From Podospora bellae-mahoneyi (taxonomy: Eukaryota > Ascomycota > Sordariomycetes > Sordariales > Podosporaceae), in contig NC_085883.1 of NCBI RefSeq assembly GCF_035222275.1, forward strand, positions 2,046,001-2,110,000: a stretch of DNA of 64,000 bases. Direction: 5' to 3'. Each line of letters begins with the position of its first letter. Within the stretch, counting starts at the first letter, position 1. The notes below the pieces were generated by a model. The model ran no database searches. It was not told the DNA's origin and saw only the letters and a program-made list of their open reading frames with translations. Below are positions 22,918 to 32,830 of this stretch, piece after piece. The position numbers and the translations under genes are program-made.

Positions 22918-24744
22918 ATGGTATGGAACCACACCTCCACCGTGACGGCCTCGTCTCTACAGGTCCCCTTTTTAGGGAATCTCGTCGAGTCTCTGTCCGT
23001 TACTGCTCTTGCCATTCTCTTTACGACCTATGCGATTCTATACTTTGCTCAGACGATTCCACTGTCAAAGAATGAACCGCCCATCATCCCGTCAAGGATC
23101 CCATTTCTGGGCCATGTGCTTGGGATGCTGTTTCAGGGGGGCAGATATGTGAAGAATTTGGGGTGAGTGTGGTGTTTTCTAGGTTCTGAGAAAACCGACG
23201 AGACTGTGCTATTTTGGCATAAGCCTCGCAAGATTGCCTAAAGCACTGAATAATAGTCCAGACACCCAGTGGTCTGTTCTGAGGACGGATCGCCTCTCAG
23301 CAGCCATCTTCCAACCCCCAGGTCCACCTACCGTTCTCCCCTTTTTGTACTTTCAACATCTCTGTCCTTACAACCGTCTGATACATACTAACCCTTGCCG
23401 CTCCCTTCCAGCCTCCAAAACCCCCACCACCCAATCTTCACCCTCCCCATCCCCCTCTCCCGCATCTACATCATCACCTCGCCCACCCTCGCCCTCCCCC
23501 TCCAACGCCTCCCCCCCTCCACCCTCTCCTTCACCCCCCTCATCCCGAGCATAACCAAGCGAGTCCTCGGTCTAAACCCCCACACCGTCGACGTCATCAG
23601 CCAGGCTATGGACCCCCTCCCAGGACAGCACATAGGCTTCCTAGCCGACATGGCCGACCTGGTAAAATCAACCCTCGCCCCCGGAGAAGAAATGAGCGCT
23701 CTCCTCTCCAGAATGGAGCACGAACTCAAATCGCTACTGAATGCTTACGTCCCCCCCCCTCCCTCCCAACGGGAAGTCGATCTCCTCGCTTGGACAAGGA
23801 ACCTCGTCGCCCTGGCCACAGCCCGCACCCTCTACGGCGCGTCAAACCCCCTTGAGGGATTAGAGGGGTCATTCTGGGAATTCGACCACGGCCTCGGCGG
23901 GCTACTGGTCGGTATCTGGCCCCAGGTGACGGCGAGGAAGGCCTACCGCGGAAGGGAGAAACTGGTCCAGTCTTTTGCGGCCTGGCTCCGAAACGGAAAA
24001 CACAAAGAGGCAGACGTGGCACCCATCATCGCCAACCGGGTAGCCATGGCCGCGAAACACGGGTGGGAGCTACAAGAGGTAGCCAGGTCCGAAGTGAGCT
24101 TCCTATTCGCCGGGATCGTCAACACCGCCACGACGAGCTTCTGGGGTGTACTGCAGACGTTCAACGACCCAAAACTCCTGGGGGGATTAAGGGCAGAGTT
24201 GGCTGTTGATCCCAACAGCAAGACGATCGATGCAAGGTTGAGGGATGTCAAGCTGCTCTTGGAGGCGGTGGTGAACGAGTGTTTGAGGCTTGGGAGCGAC
24301 ACTTACTCCACGAGGGTGGTGGTCCCAAAGGAGGGGGTCGAGGTTGAAGTCAAAGGAAAAGAGTACTGGTTCCAGGGGGGCGCGGTGGTGCAGATTTCGG
24401 GGGGGACGATACATGCCTCCAAGGAAAACTGGGGGGAGGACGCAACGGAATTCAAACCGGAGAGGTTCTTGAAGGGGGTCAGCTTCAAGAACTTTAGGGC
24501 TTTTGGTGGGGGGCAGACGCTCTGTCCGGGGAGGAATTTTGCCCTTGCTGTTGTCAGGTTGTTGATTGCCATGGTGGTGACCAAGTTTGATATCGAGGTT
24601 GTAGGCGGGAAGCTCCCGGAGAAGGAGGACGGGGTGCTGCCGGTGCATATCCTGGAGCCCAAGGAGAGGGTGATGGTCAAGGTGAGCGTGAGGGATGAGA
24701 GAAAGTTTGGAGATTTTGGAGCAACAGACAAGACGAGTAGGTGA
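22918..24744 (+). CDS. Cytochrome P450 monooxygenase, membrane-anchored, CYP7/CYP8-like
   Basis: Exons 22918-23162 and 23412-24744 give 525 residues. The haem-binding loop FGGGQTLCPGRNFA carries the cysteine ligand. The I-helix segment FAGIVNTATTSF and the K-helix ExxR (ECLR) are present. An N-terminal hydrophobic helix (SVTALAILFTTYAILYFA) anchors the protein in the endoplasmic reticulum, followed by a proline-rich hinge (PPIIPSRIPFLGH). The 249-base intron is long for this genome, but joining at GTGAGT and CCAG restores GRYVKNLGLQNPHHPIF, as expected. Similarity is to fungal P450s related to sterol 7-alpha-hydroxylases and prostacyclin synthase; the substrate is unknown. I chose the ATG at 22918 for its context and because the upstream 43 codons look like leader sequence. 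It converges on an ornithine cyclodeaminase-like gene 200 bases away. Confidence 0.9.
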
Positions 24745-24944
24745 TGGGTATACCGCCACGCTGTGGACAGAAAAGAGAGCCCTTACTAACCAGACAATGT
24801 GTCATGCATGTACCTTTCAAGTAACTACAAATTCACTCCACCCCCCACAACAAACCCATGTTCTGTTTCCCCCAACTAATCCATTCCTTCCTGAAAGCGA
24901 TGAGGTGTCTAAAACCGCAGCGAACCAGGCCTCAAAAAGCCCCC

Positions 24945-26348
24945 CTAGAACCCCTCGATCCGACTCCCCACGCCCTTCTCCCCAGCAAACCTCACAATCT
25001 CCATCCCCACACTCAAATCCATCAGCCCCAAGCCCACACTCTTGTAAATGACATTCCCTTCCGCAAGCCACTTGGCCAGTTTCCAGTGATCCTTATCCTG
25101 CTCCTCGCCCTTCTCCCCAACCTCTTGTTTGTTATTCTCCTTCTCATCCCTGTGATGCCGATGGTGACGGTGCTCGTGATAATCATTAAGCATCACCAGC
25201 TCGCCCAACCTATTACCACATTAGCAGTGCTCAGCGATGACAAACAAAAAAACAAACATACTCAACCAACATCTCGGGCCTGCACCCCGCCCGAATCAAC
25301 TCCCCCGCCTCCTTCAACGCCCCATCCAACGTATCAACAACCACAACCCCCCCCTCCTCGGCATGCTTATGCCAATGCCAGTGATGCTTCCCCCCCACCC
25401 CGTGATGATGCCTCTTCAACGCCTGCTGTATCACCTCCTGCGGAATCTCCTGCATATCCGGCTTGTAACTCCCAATAGCCACAATCAACCTCCCCTTCTG
25501 CCTCCCCTCATGACTGGTCAGAATCCCCCCATCCCACAGCGGTTTCGTGCTCGGAGTACAACAGATAATCACATCTGACTCCAGCAATTGCTCCTTCAGC
25601 AACCTCTCATACTCATTATGCGCCGGCGTCAAAACCGAAAACTGGGTGTTTTCCCAGCCTTCCTTCTCCCTGTTTGGACATGTCAAAAACGACTTGAGGA
25701 GGGAGGACACCGGCGGCGAGAACGACCGGGACAAAATGTTGACCTGGTGGATATGCTGCCCCAGCAAAAGCAAAGAGAGCCGGATATGCCAGTACGCCTG
25801 GGCGCCAGTCCCAAAAACGGTAATGGTTTTCAAATGGGACGAGGGGTCTCGCTTCGAGATGAGCAGCAGGGAAGCCAACGCGGTGCGAAAGGCCGTCAGA
25901 GTAGAGGCGTGGAGGAATCCAAGGGGCGTGCCGTGAGGTGAGAACAACGTTATCGCGCCGGTGGGTTTGATGTTTTCCTTTGGGCGTGCGTCTTCATCCC
26001 CTTCGGCAGAAGGGGAGGTCAACGTGACGACTACATCGCATTAGCATAACCCCCCTGACAAGTAGAACCAGGGGCTGGAATACCTTTCATCCCCGTCCCG
26101 ACAGAGCTAGAACTCGGCATGAACAACGTCGTAGCCCCGGTGGCCTTGCTGTTTATCGCCGTCCTCTCCGGCTGGTGGATCTCCGGGGCGGCGGTGACGG
26201 CAGCATTTTCTTTAGAGGGGACAGTCGTGGAGGTCGAATACTCGTGCAACGCCCCTCTCAAAACCCCCATAAACCTCTGGAGCTCTTCCTTGGTCAAGTT
26301 GGAGACCAGCCCCGAGATCTGGTCGTCGGTTAACACGGTGAGAGTCAT
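24945..26348 (-). CDS. Ornithine cyclodeaminase/mu-crystallin family protein with His-rich insertions
   Basis: Exons 26348-26084, 26030-25262 and 25209-24945 give 432 residues. This family uses NAD(P) to deaminate and cyclise amino acids or reduce ketimines. The Rossmann motif GTGAQA lies near residues 162-167, preceded by the family segments GATTLFMPS and GMKVVTL and followed by SDVIICCTPSTKPL. Introns of 53 and 52 bases split codons cleanly and join MK-V-VTLTS and MLVELGELVML. Two His-rich insertions are unusual: near residues 295-320 (HHHGVGGKHHWHWHKH) and near 350-365 (YHEHRHHRHHRD), followed by a charged stretch. They make the protein longer than typical members (about 330-400 residues). 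The start codon is immediately downstream of a (GA)n run. The true substrate cannot be told from sequence. Confidence 0.88.
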
Positions 26349-26349
26349 T

Positions 26350-26353
<4 letters not shown>

Positions 26354-26395
<42 letters not shown>
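26354..26395. repeat. (CT)n microsatellite at the start of the ornithine cyclodeaminase-like gene
   Basis: About 21 CT units end five bases upstream of the start codon, so the transcript would carry a long GA run just before the ATG. Confidence 0.95.
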
Positions 26396-26400
<5 letters not shown>

Positions 26401-26682
26401 CTGTCGATCAACTGCTATTCTTGGAAACTCAAACCCAACTATTCTGAAACCCCGAAGCTCCCGGCGTCGGTGTGTCCGGAGCAAAAGTCTCGCTTGGGAG
26501 AAAAGGCTGCAAGTGAACTTGGTCGGTGGAGGGATAGAGCCGGCTCGACCAGGTACAAGCGGAGGTCTTGGCGCCCTTTGACAGAAAGCGTGGCTCTGGC
26601 TCTCGTAGAGGAGTGGAATCTCTCGATGAATTGTGGTTGAGTTTGAGTGTTTTGGCGCAGTATCAGAGCCGATTGGGCAAGT

Positions 26683-26703
26683 GATGATGATGATGATGAT
26701 GAT
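26683..26703. repeat. (GAT)n microsatellite
   Basis: Seven GAT units in the upstream region of the ornithine cyclodeaminase-like gene. Confidence 0.9.
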
Positions 26704-27224
26704 ATCAAAGCAAAAAGAAAAACCCCAACTGCATAAATGCAATACCACCATCCTCCCGCGCCTTCGTCCTCATGTCAACCACACACAATCCCCACTTCTT
26801 CCCGTTCCCGCTTTCCCCACAAGTTGTTTCCGACGTCACCTCCTTGAAAGAAGCTGCTCGTCATCTTCAGTTGGGAAACTAGCAATAATCAGACGGCAGA
26901 AGCGGGTGCTACGAGCTCAGACTCGGGCTCGGGCTCGGGCATGTCAGGGCGGTATTCTGCAAGGGGCATCAGTTATTAGCAGCCAGATCGACTTGAAGTT
27001 GGTCCCAAGCAGTCAAATCAACAGCAAATTCAAGAGCTCGACGCAAGACGCATGATAACTATCCCATCAACGGATACTAAAAACCATAAAAGCAGCTAAA
27101 CTGACAAAAAGCAATGCATATAACAATATCAAATGAAGCTACCGTCCTAGCAATGCAGTCCATCCCATCCCAGTGCCAACTCCTTTTCAACTCCCAATAC
27201 CAATGAACCAAATAAACAAAAAAG

Positions 27225-27248
27225 AAAAAAAAAAAAAAAAAAAAAAAA
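27225..27248. repeat. A24 homopolymer in the carbonic anhydrase 3' flank
   Basis: An uninterrupted run of 24 A on the plus strand about 60 bases beyond the carbonic anhydrase stop. On the transcribed strand of that gene it is a T tract. Confidence 0.9.
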
Positions 27249-27311
27249 CCAAACACCGCCATGAACGACGCCCCCAGAGACCTAAAAGCAAACTAAACAC
27301 CACCAAACACC

Positions 27312-28137
27312 TCATTTAACACTCATCTCCCCCCTCCCCCCCCTAAAAACAATCTGTGCATGCCTACCCCTGACCACATCTTCCTGCCCATCCAACCCCA
27401 GTCCCCCCCTCCCCTTCGTCCCCAACCCCAAATCCCTAATCCTCCCACACCCAATCTCAAACAAACACCCATGCACCTGCAACCCCCGCTCCTCGATCGC
27501 CTCCCTCACCGTTACATTCGCCATTAAGACATTGACCCCCGCCTCAACATTCAACTCCGCAATCTTGGTCGCCCTAGCCCTCTCATCCTTCATCGCATCC
27601 AGCACCTCCTTATTAGCATACCTCACCGCCCTCAACGGTGCAAGCCATGTATCCAGCACCCCCCCAACCCTGGAGTCGCCCAGGGCAGCAGCGGCACCGC
27701 CGCAGGAAGTGTGCCCGCATAAAACGACATGCTTGACCTTGAGGTGGGCAACCGCGTATTCGATCACGGCCGAGGTGTTGATGTCGGTTGGGGCGATGAT
27801 GTTGGCTATGTTGCGGTGGACGAAGACGTCGCCGGGTTGGAGACCTAGGATTGTGGTTTCCGGGCAGCGGGAGTCGGAGCAGCCTAGCCAGACTGGTGGG
27901 AGTCTGTTAGCTTGAGGACTGTTTGAGAAAGGGGAAAATGGCTTACGGATCTGGGGTGTTTGCCCGTCTGCGAGCTTGGGAAAGAAGTGGGGGTTTTGGT
28001 GGGATTTGTACCCGGCCCAGGCGTTGTTGGAGCTGAGGGCGTAGAGGAAGTGGTCGTCTGGGTGGAGGGGCATGTTAGTTGGCTGCTTTTCAAGGATATG
28101 AAAAGGGAATATCAACGAGGTTTCGCTTACCCTCCAT
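27312..28137 (-). CDS. Beta-class carbonic anhydrase
   Basis: Exons 28137-28131, 28057-27947 and 27892-27312 give 232 residues. The enzyme interconverts CO2 and bicarbonate. The zinc ligands are visible: CSDSR (Cys and the Asp/Arg dyad), and HTSC (His and second Cys) in LCGHTSCGGAAAAL. The first exon is only seven bases (ATGGAGG). The first intron has a GTAAGC donor, a CTAAC branch and a CAG acceptor, and yields MEDDHFLYALSSNNAWAGYK, like fungal family members. The second intron is 54 bases with no stop, so retention would insert 18 residues; splicing at CCACCAG gives the conserved QILWLGCSDSRC. No mitochondrial targeting peptide is visible in the spliced form, which suggests a cytosolic enzyme. 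An unspliced reading would begin MIFPFHILEKQPTNMPLHPDD. Confidence 0.93.
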
Positions 28138-29937
28138 CGTTTTATTCGTTGAAGATATACGTAAGTGATGTAAGTAAGTAAGTCGGTGATGTACGAAGTA
28201 AGGTAGGTAGCTCCTGCTGTGCTACTGCTCAGAGAGAGAGACTGGAGAAAACAAGTCGAAACCTAAAAATCAGGAAGGATGGTTCCCAGAATATAAAACA
28301 AGAGTCCAGTTGGCAGCGCGCGATTTTTGGCGTGTAAGTCGGGTCGTCCGGGGATTGTGGTCAGGTACACAAAGTGTATGTTTGAGGGGGTGGGCTGAGA
28401 GTGAAAGGTCCAAGTCAGGGAAGTCAGGTTCAAGTCAGACGATGGAATGAGGGGGGGAGGGGGAGGGAAAGCAAAGGCCTTCCCACCCGGTATTTTTATA
28501 TGTAGCCAACCGTCAAGTATAACCTTACCACTTCCCCCTCTCCCTCGAATCAGTCCCCCTGCCTCCTAACTCGGATTAGCTTCCCTCTCTTCGTCGGGAT
28601 GGACCGAACTCAGATCCCCCTTTCCCCTCTCCCCCTCCCAAAAGTCCGTGTGATCGTGTCGCCAGCTTTAGCAGCCGCACCCGCAACTCGAGGTCACAGC
28701 TCGCCTGCCTTTTCCCCCCTGGCTCGGTTCATCCCAACCTTGCAAAAGGAAAGGGGAAGGGGAGGATTTTCCAAGCAAAGCAATACCCCCAGGTTTCAAC
28801 CGCATCTGGCGCCAGCTCCCTCCTGCTGACCTTGTTCCCCCCAATAAAACCATCCTTCCCAGTGTGTCATCGCTCCCTTTCAGCTCCCCCTCCTTCTCTC
28901 CGCCAGCGTAGCTCCATCCCACGTTCACCAACAAACCAGCCTTGTAGGTAACCGACCGATCCGGGGATAGGGGATACGCCGCACAGACCAAAAAATGGTT
29001 GAGTGCAACCATCCCATGGCCAGACAAGCCTCACTCCGCCATCCCGCGGGGGTTGCAAACAAGTCCCGATCAGTTCGAACAGACCCCCTCTTGGCACTGT
29101 CAAGCTTAACCTCCTCCCCTCCGAATCTGAAATCGAACATGAAACTCTGCCATGTCCTCCATCATGGGCAAAGCACAACAACAGCATCTCCTTCTTTATC
29201 GCCAATTCCCCCTCCCCTGCAAAGTTGAAACATGAAGCTGCAGTCAAAGAGTCTAAGCTATCCATTCCCCAGCCGTCAGCTCCTTCATCACTCCAAGCAT
29301 TTCCAAGCTTCCGGGAACAGGACGGGGTGAATTTTGACAGTTTTAGTCGAGGTCTAGAGATATCTACAGCAACTGATTGGACACAACGCGCTGAAACTCT
29401 ATCCCTATCAACTGTTAGCCGAAGCACAATAAGAAAGGCTGGCTGAACCTGCCGTGCAGCCGGACATGTCACGGCCAAAAACAGAATGATGGACGCGGTG
29501 AGACACGGAGTTCATCCCGCGGGGGTCAGTTCCATGGAAACTTTCTTCCCGGGTCTGTCGATCCTTCACTGGTGTTGCATAACATACACAGCTATCACGG
29601 CCAAGTCTTCGAAACACCAAACACTGAGCCAATCCTGCCGCCGAGAGCAGTCACAGCCGGGACGTTACTAGTACCCAACTCTGTGCTCCCCCACATCTGC
29701 GGCACCAGGAGCTCATTCACCCCCTTCACCACCAAGGACCCAGCACAGTGAACAGTGTTTAGAAGACTTTCGCATTAAGGGGGGTATCAAGCAATCCATT
29801 CGTGTCCCATCCGAAGAAACAATTCATTATCCGCATCTTGGCGGAAGCAAGGCTGTTTATTTCACCCTGATCTGGTTTTGGTAGTCCCGTACGCCATTCG
29901 TAAGTGCAACAACGCCCAATCGACCCTTTATGCTTCC
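28138..29937. other. Gene-free stretch between carbonic anhydrase and RPL8
   Basis: This 1.8-kb stretch includes the carbonic anhydrase promoter and the RPL8 3' flank. Several short frames overlap on both strands, the longest about 200 codons on the minus strand at 28867-29478, but none has a recognisable domain. I see nothing else. Confidence 0.5.
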
Positions 29938-31093
29938 TTAAACCTTGATGGCGTTGGCAAGAGCCTTCTCGCGCTTGGCGATACGCTGCTGGGCCTTGTA
30001 ACCCATGATGCCACCACCCCACTTCTTGCGGGCATCCTCGTTCTTCTCGAGGTAACCCTCCTTGATGGCGGAGACGAGCTTGGAGAACTCGTTCTTGTCC
30101 TCGGAGCGGACCTCGGTAAGGGCGAGGACGGCAGCGGTCTAAATAGCAGTCAGAAAAGAGTTTGGTGAAAAAAAAAAACAGAAAACATACCTTCTTGTGG
30201 ACGACAGTGCCGAGTCTGGCCTTGCCCTTGATAATGGCATAGGGGACACCCATCTTGCGGCAGAGGGCGGGGAGGAAGATGACGAGCTCAATGGGGTCGA
30301 CATCGTTGGGGATGAGGACAAGAGAAGCCTTCTTGTTCTCAATGAGGCCGACGACGTGGTTGAGACCGTACTTGACGGCGTAGGGCTTTTTGGAGACGTC
30401 CTCCTTCTTCTTGCCCTCCTTGATGGCGGTGGCCTCCTTGAGGAGACGCTCCTTCTTCTCGACCTTGGTCTCAGGGCGGTACTTGTTGAGGAGCTTGAAA
30501 GCCTGGGCAGCGGTGTTCTTGTCGAGAACCTGCTGGAACTGGGCGATCGCAGGGGGGACCTTCAGGCGGAGGTTGAGGATCTTCTTCTGGCGCTGGAGAC
30601 GGATGTACTCGGGCCACTTGACCATGCGCGAGAGGTTGCGCTTGGGCTGGATGTCCTGGCCGATACCGAAGTTGCGAGAACGCTTCTCAAGGAGAGGGTT
30701 CTAACTGCGTGTCAGCGCGTTCAACAGGTTGCGATCGATCAAGAAGACGGGACTAACCTTGGGGGCCTTCTTGCCAGCCTTTCCCTGGGGGAAGGGGGCG
30801 GGGGCGGTTCTCTTTCCAGACTTGGGAGGCTATCATTGAGAAGAAGACATCAGCTAATGTTCGACATTGACTGGTGGTCTTCTAGAACTCTAAAGAGCGG
30901 ACGGGCGAGAGGCGTTCCCAGCCAAACACCACGATCCAGCTCAAGCCATATCATCACCTGCGGTCTTGCGACCAACAGGCGGAAATATCCATGCGACTCG
31001 ATAAGTCGAGCGCAGAATTGATAGCAGTAGCAGGTGCGCATCCGAAGATGGCACCGCCATGCCTATATCTTAACCAGCAAATATGCTTACCAT
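29938..31093 (-). CDS. RPL8: Large-subunit ribosomal protein eL8 (RPL8/L7a)
   Basis: Four exons, 31093-31091, 30829-30758, 30700-30191 and 30138-29938, give 261 residues, the usual length. eL8 binds 25S rRNA in the 60S subunit and belongs to the L7Ae/L30e RNA-binding fold. The first exon is the ATG alone. The 261-base intron joins it to CCT-CCC-AAG, giving [20 protein letters not shown]. The remainder reads [19 protein letters not shown], then [19 protein letters not shown] and the L7Ae core ([20 protein letters not shown]). It ends in [21 protein letters not shown]. Codons are biased to C, as in highly expressed genes. A telobox-like AACCCTA and a repeated CTGCCCCAC lie upstream on the coding strand. 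The gene is head to head with NCS6. Confidence 0.97.
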
Positions 31094-31492
31094 TTTGTCG
31101 TTGGGCGTTGGCTCTGTACCGGGAGCTTGTCGATGAGAAGAAGTCTGGAGAAAAGAAATTTTGGCGGAGCTTGCAATAGAAAAAGAGGATTGTGGATTGA
31201 TGAAAAAAGCTCGGGCCACCAGTAGGGTTCAGTGGGGCAGAATTGCTGAGAGCCAGTGCGCCAACCAAGTGTGGGGCAGCTGGTGGAAGATCTAGGCTCA
31301 CCCCACCCGTAGACTGACCTTGGCATCAAGTTCGGGCCTTTGACTCAAGGTTGGAGTGAGAACTTGTAGTATGAGTTTGATACCCCATGTTCGACATTCA
31401 CATATTCAGTTCTTGAAGGACTAGCCACTCAATACTAGAGCACAATACTTTAGGAACCCTTCCAGTTCAACAGAAACCAGACAAAGCCCAGC
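31094..31492. promoter_or_regulatory. Divergent promoter of RPL8 and NCS6
   Basis: This 399-base gap contains GTGGGGCAG twice (31232-31240 and 31271-31279) and TAGGGTT at 31223-31229, which read as CTGCCCCAC and AACCCTA toward RPL8. Teloboxes are known in fungal ribosomal protein promoters; their role here is inferred. Confidence 0.45.
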
Positions 31493-32704
31493 ATGGCGCC
31501 ATCACTATGTGCCATCTGCAAGACCGAAAGGGCATACATCAAGCGACCCAAGAACCACGCAAAGCTCTGCCGAGAGTGCTTCATCAGAGTCTTCGAGGAC
31601 GAAATCCACCACACCATCACATCATCCAAATTATTCTACCCCGGAGAGAAAGTTGCCATTGGAGCCTCCGGTGGCAAGGATTCGACAGTCTTGGCCTCCG
31701 TTCTCAAGACACTCAACGAACGATATGGATACGGACTAGATCTTGTCTTACTGAGCATAGACGAGGGCATCACCGGCTACCGAGACGACTCTCTCCAAAC
31801 AGTCAAGAACAATGCCGTCCAATACGGCATGCCCTTGACAATAGTCGGATACAAAGAGCTATACGACTGGACCATGGACGAGGTCGTCCAGACCATCGGC
31901 AAAAAGGGGAACTGCACCTACTGCGGTGTCTTTCGACGGCAGGCTCTCGACAGGGGCGCAAAGATGTTAGGGATCAAGCATGTTGTCACCGGGCACAATG
32001 CAGACGATGTGGCCGAGACGGTCATGATGAACCTGCTGCGCGCGGACCTGTCGCGTCTCTCGCGAAGCACCAGTATTGTGACAGGAGACAACAGGTCTGA
32101 GGTGAAGAGAAGCAAGCCACTCAAGTACGCATACGAGAAGGAGATTGTGCTGTATGCCTTCCACAAGAAGCTCGAGTACTTCAGCACTGAGTGTATCTAC
32201 AGTCCCGAGGCCTTCCGTGGAAGCGCCCGGGGTCTCATCAAGCAGCTGGAAAAAGTACGACCAAGCGCTATCCTGGATATTGTACGAAGTGGAGAGGACA
32301 TGGCAAGATTGGTGCCCGGAGAGTCACCATCATCTTGCGGGTGCAAAGGACAGAAAGCGCAAGCACATGTGGCCACTGCTGTGGAAGAGGGCATAGGTGG
32401 TTGCGGGTCAACAAACGGCCGCACTCCAGGAGGTGAAATGGCCGCCTTGGATAAGCAGCTCAGGGAGAACGAAGAGTACGCAGAGCTAGAGGTCGACGTC
32501 ACAAAGACAATACCCAAGCCAAAGCAAGGAGAGAAGGAGACACAAAAGGAACTACCCATCAGAACTTCCAGTGCTCCATCAAAGGGAGGACGACAGGTTC
32601 TAGGACAGTGTAAGCGCTGCGGGTACATGTCAAGCCAGGAGATATGTCAAGCATGCACGCTCCTGGAGGGGCTGAACAAGAACCGGCCCCAGATACAGAT
32701 TTAA
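31493..32704 (+). CDS. NCS6: Cytoplasmic tRNA 2-thiolation protein 1 (Ncs6/Ctu1)
   Basis: A single exon encodes 403 residues. Ncs6 with Ncs2 activates and thiolates the wobble uridine U34 of Lys, Glu and Gln tRNAs, receiving sulphur from Urm1. The N-terminal zinc motif [15 protein letters not shown] and CRECF are followed by the PP-loop SGGKDS near residue 60. The catalytic cysteines follow ([17 protein letters not shown] and the later [10 protein letters not shown]), with [19 protein letters not shown] between them. The C-terminus carries the second zinc motif ([21 protein letters not shown]). There is a charged linker between the thiolase core and this finger. The gene lies head to head with RPL8 and ends 126 bases from the convergent complex I gene. 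Start choice is clear: it is the first ATG and matches the family. Confidence 0.97.
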   Translation: MAPSLCAICKTERAYIKRPKNHAKLCRECFIRVFEDEIHHTITSSKLFYPGEKVAIGASGGKDSTVLASVLKTLNERYGYGLDLVLLSIDEGITGYRDDSLQTVKNNAVQYGMPLTIVGYKELYDWTMDEVVQTIGKKGNCTYCGVFRRQALDRGAKMLGIKHVVTGHNADDVAETVMMNLLRADLSRLSRSTSIVTGDNRSEVKRSKPLKYAYEKEIVLYAFHKKLEYFSTECIYSPEAFRGSARGLIKQLEKVRPSAILDIVRSGEDMARLVPGESPSSCGCKGQKAQAHVATAVEEGIGGCGSTNGRTPGGEMAALDKQLRENEEYAELEVDVTKTIPKPKQGEKETQKELPIRTSSAPSKGGRQVLGQCKRCGYMSSQEICQACTLLEGLNKNRPQIQI

Positions 32705-32830
32705 CATTTTGTACACCACCATGGTGTCGAAGAGGATCATGAGAATGAGGTCGTTCGCGGTCTATCATATGTGCGCCCTCTTCTTTCGACACCAGTGCCT
32801 TCTTCTTTACGCCGCCTCCATCCTTGTTGA

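Larger units (their letters stand above)
26349..27311. other. Gap holding simple repeats between two minus-strand genes
   Basis: Contains the promoter of the ornithine cyclodeaminase-like gene, with a CT run right at its start, a (GAT)n run at 26683-26703, a short GGGCTC repeat near 26925-26940, and the 3' flank of the carbonic anhydrase gene with a 24-base A tract. No gene is supported. Confidence 0.6.

Noticed and set aside
23163-23411. A small extra exon inside the long P450 intron
   Set aside because: Direct joining of 23162 to 23412 already gives an uninterrupted family-like sequence with the correct phase, so no extra exon is needed.
28867-29478. 203-codon minus-strand frame in the gap upstream of RPL8
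   Set aside because: No domain, no signal peptide or membrane pattern, and overlapping frames of similar length on the other strand. I cannot support it as a gene.
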